Origin: Ascarosepion bandense
Lineage: Eukaryota; Mollusca; Cephalopoda; Sepiida; Sepiidae
NCBI GenBank assembly: GCA_037127315.1
Contig: JBBBDQ010001273.1
Span: 3,271,501 to 3,335,500 of the forward strand
Length of the DNA: 64,000 nucleotides
Reading direction: 5' to 3'
The position numbers and the translations under genes are program-made. Shown here in pieces: positions 1-9,524 of this stretch; positions within the stretch are counted from its first letter, which is position 1, and each line of letters opens with the position of its first letter. The notes under the pieces were generated by a model. It was given only the letters and a program-made list of their open reading frames with translations, was not told the origin of the DNA and did no database searches.

Positions 1-578
1 TTTGTTACTTATAATGACTTGTTACTTACTCTAATCCTGTAAGTTGTTCGCCACTGTCTGGTACTGAACTCACAACTCTTTTAGTCAAGTCACGGGAACT
101 AACCAACGTCTATATCCACTTAAGGACAATATAGACAGTATATAGACAAAATAAAAATATATACATAAAATAGATTTTAGAGAAAAATATACATTTTTAA
201 AGGAAAAAATTATTACCATAACACATTTTTGAAGGGAAAAAAATAATTATTACTATAATGCATTGTGAAGGAAAATTTGGTGAGTTTCTAATCCGAGAAT
301 ATCTAACTCCGGAAAATCTACCGCCGAAAGAACTGTTCCTTTGTAGTTGACGACTCCTGGGGAAAATGCTCATGAGAAACTACTTTCACTACTGCTCGTA
401 CGAATCAACTATACGAGAAGTTGTACTGATTCAGGTGAATCCCGATTGCGTTGTTTTTAGGTTACTGAATGGAAAAAAACACATCACTCAATAAATCTCG
501 GGTCTGACATATAGATGGTGCCACTAATAAAAAAAAATCCGTATGATTTTTTAAAAAGAACTAACCTTCAAATGGCAC
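1..578. other. AT-rich DNA, no gene seen
   Basis: I recognise no coding or RNA gene here. Two adjacent imperfect AT-rich repeats of about 35 bases lie near 199-270. The last part, from about 480, may be the 5' non-coding end of the mariner relic that follows. Confidence 0.4.
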
Positions 579-804
579 GTGACAAAATTTGGGCCTAATC
601 GGATTATTAGTTTACAAATCACAGTTATTTTAGTGAAGCTACTGATGCAAATCTTCAAAACAACGGAAAAATCTGAATTTCGTGTCTTGATAAAACATTG
701 CTTTCTTATGGGAAAAATACTGTTCAAGCAAAGCAATCACTTGATAATTATTAATCGGGCTCTGCGTAAAAAACAACAGTTAAGAGGAGGTATGCTGGTT
801 TTAA

Positions 805-1048
805 CCCTCTAGGGCCATTTGTATCATATTTGATACAGTATTTCCCTATAAGGAAACATTTGGTATTTCCCTATAAGGAAACATTTAGTATTTCCCTATA
901 AGGAAACATTTGGTATTCATTGACTGAGCAGTCAGTACTGCTTTCATTTGAAATTTATAAAATATTTCTCTTAAAAAAATTTTCAGGAAAATATTTCTTT
1001 CAAGGCTTGTTTTCATACTGTATCAAATATACGAATGGCCCTAGAGGG
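805..1048. mobile_element. piggyBac-type MITE inserted in mariner relic
   Basis: A 244-bp non-autonomous element with near-perfect terminal inverted repeats of about 32 bp: left end CCCTCTAGGGCCATTTGTAT, right end the complement, ending in GGCCCTAGAGGG. It is flanked on both sides by TTAA (801-804 and 1049-1052), the target-site duplication made by piggyBac transposases. Removing the element and one TTAA restores the mariner reading frame (YAGF joined to KRG), so the pre-insertion site is visible. It has no coding capacity; the interior holds a 25-bp tandem repeat. Confidence 0.88.
838..912 (+). repeat. 3 x 25-bp tandem repeat inside the MITE
   Basis: Three consecutive 25-bp units (838-862, 863-887, 888-912) that start GTATTTCCCTATAAGGAAAC and differ at only one base. 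Each unit contains the imperfect palindrome TTTCC-CTATAA-GGAAA, so each can form a small hairpin. Confidence 0.9.
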
Positions 1049-1500
1049 TTAAACGCGGCTGTCCAGACACAAATGATAGTGAACGTTCGGGTCGCCCAAA
1101 ATCGGCAGTTGTTCCCGGAAAACACCAAAAAAAAAAAATCTACAAACTAGTTTTTGCTGAGTTGAACATATCAGAAGGCAGTGTATTTACTATTTTGAAT
1201 GAACATTTGTCAGTGAGAAAGCTGTGTTCAAAGTGGGTGTCGTGTTTGCTCACCGTCCATCAAAAACAACAACGCGTCGTTGATTCAGAGCGTTGTTTGC
1301 AACTGTTTCAACGTAACAAGAAAGAGTTTTTTTCGTAAATATGTGACAATAGATGAAACATAGATCCACCAGTTCGTTAATTTCCGTAACATGTTTACAT
1401 TTGTTGACATTACGATACATTTCAGAGCAGATATGGTTATTGTGATAGATCGAAAATTGTGCTATATAGGCTTGATTAAAACCGCGTTTATAGACTAATG

Positions 1501-1594
1501 GTCATTCGTGGTAGAGAGGTCTTAGACGTGCCTGATCACATGGTAGATTCCCCTATGTGGATAGGGGTCACAGGTTAGAATCCTGGCGAATGGC
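1501..1594 (+). tRNA. class-II tRNA-like sequence (pseudogene or SINE head)
   Basis: A 94-base tRNA-like fold. The ends GTCATTCG and CGAATGGC pair as an acceptor stem with one G-T. GGTTAGAATCC matches the internal B box and sits in a CAGG/CCTG T arm. A long variable arm, CCCCTAT-GTGG-ATAGGGG, forms a perfect 7-bp hairpin as in Leu/Ser-type tRNAs. The D and anticodon arms are poorly formed, so I cannot name an amino acid. A pseudogene or a SINE head is more likely than a working tRNA. Confidence 0.4.
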
Positions 1595-1848
1595 ACACAT
1601 TTTTGTAATAAAAATTTATCGTAAGTAATCAGGCCGGTAGATATAAATATATAATATTGTTTAATCAAAAAACAGAAAATCTAATTAAAATACGAGTATC
1701 AATAAAAAATAATGTTCAAACAATTCATTTTATATACATATGTATGTGTGTGTGATAAAACATAATTTTGAGGTATGGTATATTTATGGATTAAAATTCT
1801 TAATATCAGGAATAAAGTGTATATAAATATGAAAGTAAACCTAGAAGT

Positions 1849-1850
<2 letters not shown>

Positions 1851-1884
<34 letters not shown>
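1851..1884. repeat. (TA)n microsatellite
   Basis: About 17 TA dinucleotides. It is followed on the minus strand by GGATGAAACGCG (about 1893-1904), the same motif as near 43405, which suggests the end of a Penelope-like element. Confidence 0.9.
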
Positions 1885-1887
<3 letters not shown>

Positions 1888-2118
1888 AGAAATCAAAAGG
1901 AAAACGCGTTTCATCCTCTGGTAAGATATATCAAGGAAAAACTAAGGATTTTATTTTTTAGCACTTATAAGCAAAATTAAAAATATCTTTAGGTTTTAAA
2001 AATGTCTAAATTTAAGAATGCTTATAAAAATGTATCAGGCTATCTGAAAAGTTTAGGTACATTATGGAAGAAGCTAAGCCATGCAATGTAATGTTTACTA
2101 AACAAGAGAGAGTAAGTG

Positions 2119-2144
2119 TTTTTTTTTTTTGGGGGGGGGGGGGG
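2119..2144 (+). repeat. T12-G14 homopolymer block
   Basis: Twelve T are followed directly by fourteen G. The G run could support quadruplex structure and is error-prone in sequencing, so its length may be uncertain. Confidence 0.9.
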
Positions 2145-2200
2145 TTAGTGCAAATATCATTAATATTATTTTGGTTGGGATTAATGAATGTATGTTTATG

Positions 2201-2204
<4 letters not shown>

Positions 2205-2239
<35 letters not shown>
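2205..2239. repeat. (TA)n microsatellite
   Basis: About 17 TA units. The flanking 1885-2790 stretch shows nothing else recognisable apart from the T/G block. Confidence 0.9.
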
Positions 2240-2241
<2 letters not shown>

Positions 2242-2797
2242 GAAAATAGGGGCTTTTAATAAAAATGTAACGCGCATTATCGCTCTCATCGTAAAAATGT
2301 AATAAATGATCCGTATTTATTGTATTATGCATGAGTGGTTATCAACGTTTCATGACAGCCAGAATTGATCGTCGGTTGGTTGAGTGATGAGGTAACAATG
2401 AACATAGGAAAAACTAATCACGCTTTTAAGTACTCACTACAAACTTACAAATGGTCAGTTCCATTTTCGATTTAAAAGCTTATATTGTGAATATTGCTAG
2501 CAGAGAAAACCCCTTCAACTTCGCCTTCAATGGCAGTAATCAATCGCTGTTAGCCTGTTGATATGTGTTCACCTTAGCTTATCACAAAAGGGACTAAAAT
2601 AAGATGTAGAAATTATGAGAAGCCGCATGGAATTCACCAAAGCCTATGGAGACATGTTGCTACGTGCAACATATGTGACTGTGGCTGTATCAGCTTTTCA
2701 CATCTTGTACTTGACAGCCACATGAAGTGCTGAGTGAGAATCTGAATCATCAGATCTGAAGACCAAGGATCTTTATAATAGTCTTCTGTTATGTATC

Positions 2798-3245
2798 TAG
2801 AAATTGTTGATCAAATTCTAAGAAGAATCTGCAATGTTATCAGTCCTGATCTATCATCTTGGCTTCAGTCACTTTCTTCACAACCACAACGTGGCTACAC
2901 TCTGCATCTTCTATAATTATTTTCGTGGCAATTTTTCTGATGAACGTTCCTCTTTCGTACCGCGATTTTACGAATTTAAGCGCAGTACTAGATTGGCAGA
3001 AAGGTTTCATCATTTTACATTTGAATTGGCTACGCTAACAGATTCTTCTCTTGGACGTTTTGCTTATGGAACTCTCTTTAGGCTTTTTATTCTCCAGTCA
3101 ACTTTGATCTTCGAAATTTAAATGCAATGTCAATTTTATTGTTACGTCTCCTGGAATCTTGTGCTTTTATTGTCCTCACTTTACTATCATTATCTTTTTG
3201 CGTCTTAGCGGCCTTATCACTTTGCTTGGGGTGAAATGGTTACAA
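2798..3245 (+). mobile_element. CR1/L2-like LINE, 3' end remnant
   Basis: The 3' end of a non-LTR retrotransposon. Conceptual translation keeps IVDQILRRICNVISPDL, which aligns with LLDKIQRRICNVVDTDL in the better copy at 22.2-23.4 kb, and further C-terminal pieces in several frames. The 3' tail ends in GCTTGGGGTGAAATGGTTAC, the family tail also seen near 23570 and 37505. Multiple stops and frameshifts make it dead. Confidence 0.75.
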
Positions 3246-3328
3246 AACTCTTTCGCAACTAAGATGGTGACGATGATGGTAGTCTTCAGTATTTAAAACT
3301 TTTAATAAACAATTTCAAGCAGAAACAA
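3146..3328 (+). repeat. Source copy of a local duplication
   Basis: A 183-bp stretch covering the LINE 3' tail plus flank. It is repeated at 4530-4712 with only a handful of differences. The copy is preceded directly by a 30-bp copy of 3869-3898. Confidence 0.9.
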
Positions 3329-3329
3329 A

Positions 3330-3868
3330 AATATTCCGTCAATTACCTAAAAGTGCTACTGTTATGTTATTTAATGATTTGCTTTAATATGTTTGTTTAA
3401 CATCACATCAACACATTATGGGTCATTTAATGCAGAAATTTAATTTTGTTGGCAGATTTGAAGTAATAAATATATGATATATGTTATTCTGATTTCACAA
3501 TTGAATACGTGTTAGATAAAACTGTCGTGCGTATACATGTTTGTGTGAATATGTTTACTAGAACCGTTGATGTACGTGTTTAAGTTTTGTTGAAGTTATT
3601 TTTTTGAATCCTGTTGGATTTCTTTAAGAAATTTTAGGATATTATATGGTTTACTGTCATTAAAACGTTCTTTCATGTTGCTTGTTTGGTTGATTTTCTT
3701 TAGCGACATATCACCACCTTTATGGGTTATTTAATGCCGAAATATAAATATCTTAAACAATTTTATGGATCCAACTACATATATTTTGAACGCAGTTGTA
3801 AGCGAATGAACTGTATTGTTGAATAATTTGGTAGATATGTGCATTGTTAGTAAATTTTGTATATAAGA
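3330..3868. other. AT-rich DNA, no gene seen
   Basis: No open frame, RNA gene or recognised transposon. TATGGGTCATTTAATGCAGAAAT near 3418 (shown here from its core GGTCATTTAATGC) and a similar GGTTATTTAATGCCGAAAT near 3724 may be two diverged copies of one repeat. Confidence 0.35.
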
Positions 3869-4499
3869 ATTAATTACTGTTATTTTTACTATAAAAATAT
3901 ATTTTTATACTTTCATAATGTTTTGTTTTTTTGTTTGAGCGTTCACTATTTTCCCATAGCTGGGACTCTAGCAGGTGCTATCATCACAGTTCAGTGTGAA
4001 CCTGGAACAGCAGCAATTAAGAGCTGGTTCAACGCTCCTCAGAAACTCCCATTTTCCGATTAGAGGCCTTGCTGCAGGATGTAGTTTATCGTCATGCCCA
4101 GGACAAGTTATTTAATATCGAATAAAAGTCATATTAGTAAAAAAAGAAATCGTAGAGAATTCATAGATTGATATACATTAGCCAGGTTAGGATTCTAATT
4201 AAAAATTATGCCCTTATTATTAAAACATGAAAACTGTAATTTTTTTTATTTGAAACATCATAAAGCATATCGTCCTTCTGCCAATAACTGATTCTTGGAT
4301 CCGCGACCGTGTCTTACATCTATTACAAAAGGGAAACAAGTACTGCTCCAAGTCGCAGTAGTTTATGCCTTCTATTTGTGTGAAACTTACACAAAGTCAA
4401 AGAAAAAAACATAGTGTTACTGAACCAGCCTTCAGACACGGATTAATATGGTGATTTTCTAAGCGCATTTTAGATGTGGCACAAGGCCGAAAATTATTA

Positions 4500-4712
4500 A
4501 TTAATTACTGTTATTTTTACTATAAAAATGTCTCCTGGAATCTTGTGCTTTTATTGTCCTCACTTTACTATCATTATCTTTTTGCGTCTTAGCGGCCTTA
4601 TCACTTTGCTTGGGGTGAAATGGTTACAAAACACTTTCATAACTAAGATGGTGACGATGATGGTAGACTTCAGTATTTAAAACTCTTAATGAACAATTTC
4701 AAGCAGAAACAA
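4500..4712 (+). repeat. Permuted local duplicate (3869-3898 joined to 3146-3328)
   Basis: Bases 4500-4529 equal 3869-3898 and bases 4530-4712 match 3146-3328. The two source segments are about 540 bp apart and appear here in reverse order but the same orientation. This is expected if a circle or a tandem copy spanning 3146-3898 was opened inside and reinserted. The right end abuts a tRNA-like sequence. Confidence 0.88.
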
Positions 4713-4757
4713 TTCTAGCGCGATAAGATTGCTAACCATTACACCACCCCAGGCACT
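4713..4757 (-). mobile_element. tRNA-like SINE head fragment
   Basis: On the minus strand GTGGTGTAATGGTTAGCA resembles an A box and D arm, followed by ATCTTATCGCGCTAGAA. Only the 5' half of a tRNA-like sequence is visible. It may be a SINE head or a tRNA pseudogene. Confidence 0.35.
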
Positions 4758-4854
4758 GATTAATAGGAATTAATATCAGAAATACAGGCAAAGATAAAGA
4801 TTAAGCCTAGAGTTATTGGTTTACATATACTTACAGAATATATTCATATTGTTA

Positions 4855-4855
<1 letters not shown>

Positions 4856-4901
<46 letters not shown>
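4856..4901. repeat. (TA)n microsatellite
   Basis: About 23 TA units, uninterrupted. Confidence 0.95.
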
Positions 4902-4906
<5 letters not shown>

Positions 4907-5295
4907 AATGGTCTCTTTGTAAACAGAGTGAGTGTTTGCTTGGTTTGCTAAGTCTCTAGCACCTTCAGATGTGATAACTTTAGCAAGTGATATTTTTCTC
5001 AAAATTTTTTTCTTCCTCCCTTTCTCTTTCATTCATGTCACCCATAATATTTGTATAGTTTTCATAATTTCCCCGTTGATAGGTCTGAAAAGAGGGGACG
5101 AAACCGGTCGACTGGTGTTTTTATTTTAAAATCTCTCATGACCGATCTTAATAAGATTTTTTTGTTGCCATACCAAAATATTGTACCACGATATATATGT
5201 ATATATATTTTTTTCTGGGCTAACTATAAAACAAATTAAGAGTACTTTTAAAAGTCATTTCACGGAATTCCCTGATTTTCTTTACTTTAGGGACA

Positions 5296-5577
5296 TGCGT
5301 TGTGGTGCAGTGGATATTGGCTCGGAACAAGACATTAGAGAGCACAGTTGAATAAGTTGCATTCACTTACGGGCAAATCCATTTAGGAAAGGTATTCTCC
5401 CTCCTAGCTATGAAATAAATAGCAGGACAAATTGGATTTTATAGCCTTGGTTGGAAACCAGTCTACCGCAGAAAGTAATGGCAACCTAATGAGGGATAAT
5501 CTTCTGCCCAGTCAGTCATGTCTCGAAAGAGACATGATTGCCCAACGCGTGTATCACGTATGGCATTTACTTGACTG
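5296..5577 (+). mobile_element. tRNA-derived SINE, near full length
   Basis: Begins TGCGTTGTGGTGCAGTGGAT (A-box-like) and runs through the family body: GGAAAGGTATT, CTATAGCC-like TATAGCCTTGGTTGG, CTACCGCAGAAAGTAATGG, and the terminal AGTCAGTCATGTCTC / GTATCACGTATGGC / TTGACTG. The B box region is damaged. Eight other copies in the window allow the consensus to be seen. Non-autonomous: it would need RT supplied by a LINE. Confidence 0.85.
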
Positions 5578-6329
5578 TTACCTGTTGAACTCATTTCCTG
5601 TCTGAATGCAGGCAGTTTGCTGCTAGTATAGTTTCTTGATTATTCTAATGTCTTTCTCGACTGCGTTCATGTTTAAACGCAAGAAAAACCCCTTTTACAA
5701 TGATTAATACACTTTTGAATGCTGTGTAAGGAGGTGATGAACATTTAAAGAAAAGGGTAACAATTCACGACGATCCACCATTTTGGCAGATTGGTTAAGA
5801 ATTAAGATTTAAAGGAAACATTTTGTCAAAATTGCGGACTTGTCACTGGCGACATTGCGTTATTATTTGTCTTCTACTGCTAAAATATTAAACCAGTTTC
5901 AGACATCGGAAAAGACAAAACGGATTTTATTTTCCCTATTTCGCCGTCATTATCAGCCTGCAATGCGACTGATTTTCGTATCCTGTCATAAATTCAGCTG
6001 AAACGCGTTTCCCATTCGATTCGAGAATCTTAATCAATAGAGGTGGGTTTCTATTCTGACATGTATGTCGTTCTGTATATCTACGAGTTTTTGAAAAGCT
6101 GTCGAGTAGAATTGTGAATTTATCTATATAATTAATGCAAAAGAACTTATAAAAAGAATTCCGTCAAGCACGCTTGCGTACAAGGTCTGTCCAAAACGTA
6201 TCTAGCAAGTTTATCCGGTTGGTGGTTGTACAGGTTAGATTTAACTTAACAAATAATAGATGACAGGGTGTATTAGAAACAAAAAAATAATAATAAGAGT
6301 GAAGAGAAAATAGTAATCAGGAGAACAAC
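5578..6329. other. Unassigned DNA with one PLE-like motif
   Basis: No gene. CAGCTGAAACGCGTTTCCC at about 5995 resembles the GAAACGCG segment at the 3' end of Penelope-like elements, but no hammerhead core is intact. Confidence 0.3.
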
Positions 6330-6799
6330 AGATAGCGATTGTCGTTGCACTTAAATTTTTAAACATAAAAGTTGGCTGAAAAGCATGAAGTGTGTTCCAC
6401 GAGCGAAAAGTGCGATAAAATAAACTGTTGGCATATAATTTAAGGCTACATCTAGCCAGCACAATTGTAAATTGTTGAGATCTCTAAGCCAGGCTAATAC
6501 TGCGCTTAAATTCATACCGTAACGAAGAGATAATAAAAACAATTGCTGTGAAAGTTTTTAAAGAAAAAACACAGGGAGGGTACATTACGGTTGATACCAC
6601 CGGGTCTACATTCTTTGAAGGTATCTAGGTTAGAGTTGATGATAGAAATCATGGAAGGGGTTAAATTTATATAACTCAACAGAGACTTACTTGTAAGTGT
6701 CAAGTTAGGCAAAGATACACCAAATGATTCAAGAGTAGATTTTAAAAAGAATTTACTGGACCGAAACTCGATTGATTTGGTGTCAGTCGGGAGTGCCAA
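6330..6799 (-). mobile_element. CR1/L2-like LINE remnant
   Basis: Minus-strand pieces resemble the C-terminal half of the LINE reverse transcriptase. GVSLPNLTLTSK corresponds to GLTLTPDLKW, and VPSLCFFFKNFHSN to VASLCLFYKYFHGYC, followed by a decayed C-terminal region to about 6350. Several frames are needed, so it is a pseudogene. Confidence 0.65.
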
Positions 6800-6909
6800 T
6801 CCCTAAGCTATCGGCAAATGGGTGAGAGAGCGGAGGAAATTTTAGCGTGTTAAATATATATGCGTTGTACACACACGCTAGCCGGGAGCACTTAAATTCA
6901 GGACTGAAG

Positions 6910-6914
<5 letters not shown>

Positions 6915-6962
<48 letters not shown>
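6915..6962. repeat. (TG)n microsatellite
   Basis: About 24 TG units. A short (TA)n follows at 7000-7016. Confidence 0.95.
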
Positions 6963-6965
<3 letters not shown>

Positions 6966-7103
6966 GTAAAAAGTGTATGTATATAATTATAAATATCATT
7001 ATATATATATATATATGCAATTTGTTATATATATTATATTGTTTACATATTATATATGCGTGGTACTTATTTAAAAGTGCTCAATATCAGTGATAGAGCA
7101 GAC

Positions 7104-7209
7104 ATATTCATATAGATAGGTGTGAGTTTGTAACCCTGGGTTTCACGCTTTTGCGATCGTCAGACAAAGCGTGAAACCCAGGGTTACAAACTCACACCTA
7201 TCTATATGA

Positions 7210-7213
<4 letters not shown>
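7104..7213. repeat. Perfect inverted repeat, 48-bp arms, 14-base spacer
   Basis: Left arm 7104-7151 (core GTTTGTAACCCTGGG) is exactly complementary to right arm 7166-7213. The spacer is TGCGATCGTCAGAC. The right arm runs into (TA)n then (TG)n. Perfect identity of arms suggests a recent event such as a template switch, or a structured terminus. Confidence 0.95.
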
Positions 7214-7262
<49 letters not shown>

Positions 7263-7264
7263 TG

Positions 7265-7345
7265 AGTGAGGTACATGGTGATATTTCAGTCATACCGACT
7301 TGTAAGTTTCGTGAGGGCATTATTGTAATGTCTTCACTCTTCAGG
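7265..7345 (-). repeat. Fragment of the GAAGACATTACAATAATG repeat family
   Basis: The minus strand reads GAAGACATTACAATAATGCC then CTCACGAAACTTACAAGTCGG, matching the repeat at 15761-16133 and 51250-51493. Confidence 0.65.
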
Positions 7346-7677
7346 GTCATTTCTTCATAATGCTACTATTTCCTAATTTTTTCATAGTTATTTGAAGTTT
7401 GGTGTATTTGATATCTTTGTATGTAAGTGATCTTTTTGCTTGATGAGTGTTGTATTATTTATCTTTCTTTTTTTTTGTTTCTTAAATGATGTAGATTTTG
7501 TTGGTGCTTAATTGCATTGTATTATGTTGACCCCTTTTAAGCGTGCTAATGTATATAATCGCTTAATTGCTTTATTTTGAGCTGACCTCTTTTTGCCTGT
7601 TAGGAGTGATCTCTTTTTACACTGTTGAGCTGATCTCTTTTTATCGAATGTCATTTTATATATATATATATATATAT

Positions 7678-7951
7678 TTGTTATAAGTTATAATTTAGAA
7701 CATTTACAAATTATAATTTACTACAAAAGTGTATATTTTTTCGACATCGAAAAATCAATGTCTCATCAGGTGATGGTACGCAATAATGATGGTACTCCAT
7801 TTTTGTAATAAATTATAATTTGTACATGTTCTAAACTATAACTTCTAACAAATATTCATTGCTCTATTTCTATATTGAGCACAGTTTAAAATTAATGTTT
7901 TGAACGTTGTTAATACTTTCTTCGTTCTTTATTCACTTGAAGATATAAATC
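7678..7951 (-). mobile_element. Hammerhead-bearing unit bracketed by (TA)n
   Basis: A 274-bp unit lying between (TA)n at 7657-7677 and (TA)n at 7952-7978. Read on the minus strand it shares its order of blocks with 15518-15720: AACGTTCAAAA, GTGCTCAATAT, the hammerhead core, then a tail ending TGTTCTAAATTATAAC. It has an additional inverted copy of the tail (7801-7855) upstream of the core. No coding capacity. It resembles a solo PLE terminal repeat or a retrozyme. Confidence 0.7.
7739..7769 (-). ncRNA. Hammerhead ribozyme core
   Basis: The minus strand reads CTGATGA, then stem II GACATTG-ATTTTT-CGATGTC, then GAAA: an intact catalytic core with a stable stem II. GTA, a permitted cleavage triplet, follows a weak stem III. 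Stem I is degenerate, so self-cleavage may be impaired. Confidence 0.7.
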
Positions 7952-7978
7952 ATATATATATATATATATATATATATA

Positions 7979-8210
7979 GTTTGTATATAGAAATCAACAC
8001 TGCACTATCAAACTAAATGATTTTAGGCGTGACGCTGGTAGGTATCGTACAATTTTGATTTCATTGTTCACAACCGATTATTTTTCAAAATATTTTCGAA
8101 GAAGTCATGCTATTTCATAAATCATAACATAAAGGTTGTTTGTGGTGTGACATGATCCTCCCGTTCTGAAGATGCAAAGTATCTTAAAAATATTTATAAA
8201 TATGAAAAAA
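7979..8210 (+). repeat. Second (TA)n-bracketed unit with hammerhead-like trace
   Basis: Lies between (TA)n at 7952-7978 and 8211-8224. CTGAAGATGCAAAGTATCTTAAA near 8181 (core CTGA, small hairpin AGATGC-AAA-GTATCT) resembles a decayed hammerhead with TAAA in place of GAAA. Confidence 0.4.
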
Positions 8211-8465
8211 TATATATATATATAGTTAGCTTCAACATTTTGTTGGTATATAATTATCTGCAAAAATATATTTACTCAATCTAAGCATGGTCGACTTTAC
8301 CAGGTTTTATAATCTTACGATGATATTTGGATTTTAATACGAAAGACTTCTGAGCTATACTGAAGTTTGTTTCTATACATTTGAAGACAGGTCGTAATAG
8401 AAGTTATGGAAGATCATTTGCCATTGCAAAATGTCCGTTTGATAATATAGAATTAATCGTGAAGC

Positions 8466-8730
8466 CATTTTGAAAGAGACATGAGTAAATTGGCAGAAGA
8501 TTTTCCCACAGTAGGTTGGCATTACTTTCTGCAGTATACTCGTTTCCAACCAAGTCTATAGAACCCAATCTGTCCTGATATTTAACCTATAGCTGGATGA
8601 AGAAAAAACGGATATATACCTTTTCCAAGAATATTTGCGCGTAAATGAATAATACAACGAATTCAACTGGAAATCGAATCCCGGTTTTCGATTTCTCGTT
8701 CCGATCCGATATCTACGGCACCACAACGCA
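8466..8730 (-). mobile_element. tRNA-derived SINE
   Basis: Reverse copy: the plus strand ends ATATCTACGGCACCACAACGCA (its last part, CACCACAACGCA, is the complement of the SINE head). Body blocks GCAGAAGATTTTCCCAC, CTGTCCTGATATTTAACC and ACTGGAAATCGAATCC are present. The 3' terminus is shortened. Confidence 0.82.
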
Positions 8731-9059
8731 TATCTAAAAGAAAAGCCTTACCGATATTCTAGGGATAAGAAAGAATCTGTACCGTCCGTTATTTTTTCAA
8801 GAGTGTATTTTAAGTTCAACAGAAAACAAGAGAAAAATAAAAAAGCACATTCAATACAGATATCGAGACCCAAGTATAAGTATTCTGATATGTTCCCCAC
8901 CTTTTTTTTTTTTTTGCAGTTGATGAAAATACATATCAAAATATCCCCCCATAAATGAACTGCATGTCTTTTGTTTTACCATTATTTATTAGAGTTGTTT
9001 TAATTACCAAGTATTTTATCGGAAACATGAAGACAACTTACTAAGTAACTTTAGCTGTC

Positions 9060-9245
9060 TTTTCCTGATATTAAGTGTCAGTTTCCTTTACATTTCCATC
9101 ATCTCCAAAACTTCATCGTTGCTCACATGTTCGGTCCATGGTATCTTTAGCATCCTTCTGTAGTACCACATTTCAGGTGCTTCAAGTCTTTCCTTCATCG
9201 TTAAGATTTTCTATCATTCACTACCATATTGTAGTTAATATAGTG
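9060..9245 (-). mobile_element. RTE-type LINE, C-terminal fragment
   Basis: The minus strand encodes LKHLKCGTTEGC and GPNM-ATMKFWR pieces, which align with LKATEMWFYRRLM and TEHVSNDKVLERM of the clearer copy at 11341. Degraded by stops. Confidence 0.6.
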
Positions 9246-9468
9246 GAACGGTTTCGTGTTGCCATAACCACGGTTTAAATTCAGATTGTTTTTTTCACCT
9301 AGAGTGGTTATCACCAAAGGGTAGAGAACATATTCTAGACCTTGTTTAACGTACGGATGTTTGGAGAAATGATGAATCCGTGCATTTAACAAGGGTATTT
9401 TAAATCGGGTCGCAAAGGCCCCCGTACAGCGCGCTCATCTAAAAATCATATAAACACAAAAAATAGAT

Positions 9469-9520
9469 GGTTATCGAGTGACTCGTCACTGAACGGCTCA
9501 CTTGATAACCGTCAGTGACG
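9469..9520. repeat. Interleaved pair of inverted repeats
   Basis: Arm A GGTTATCGAGTGA (9469-9481) pairs with A' TCACTTGATAACC (9498-9510). Arm B CGTCACTGAACGG (9484-9496) pairs with B' CCGTCAGTGACG (9509-9520). The order A-B-A'-B' means that the two hairpins exclude each other or form a pseudoknot. It directly precedes a SINE. Confidence 0.8.
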
Positions 9521-9524
9521 GGTG

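Larger units (their letters stand above)
640..1385 (+). pseudogene. mariner transposase pseudogene, 5' two-thirds, split by a MITE
   Basis: Decayed Tc1/mariner transposase, the enzyme that cuts and pastes DNA between short terminal repeats. The N-terminal helix-turn-helix region is readable as EFRVLIKHCFLMGK (about 675-716). After the interruption come SERSGRPKSAVV, ISEGSVFTILNEHLSVRKL and FFRKYVTIDET, the last holding the first catalytic Asp of the DDD triad. The Trp that usually follows DET is a TAG stop. There is at least one single-base frameshift after MGK and another near 1125, and two stops near 750. Similarity ends near 1385, so the rest of the catalytic domain is missing. The reading frame is continuous across the MITE if the insertion and one TTAA copy are disregarded. 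Family is clear; subfamily not assigned. Confidence 0.85.
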
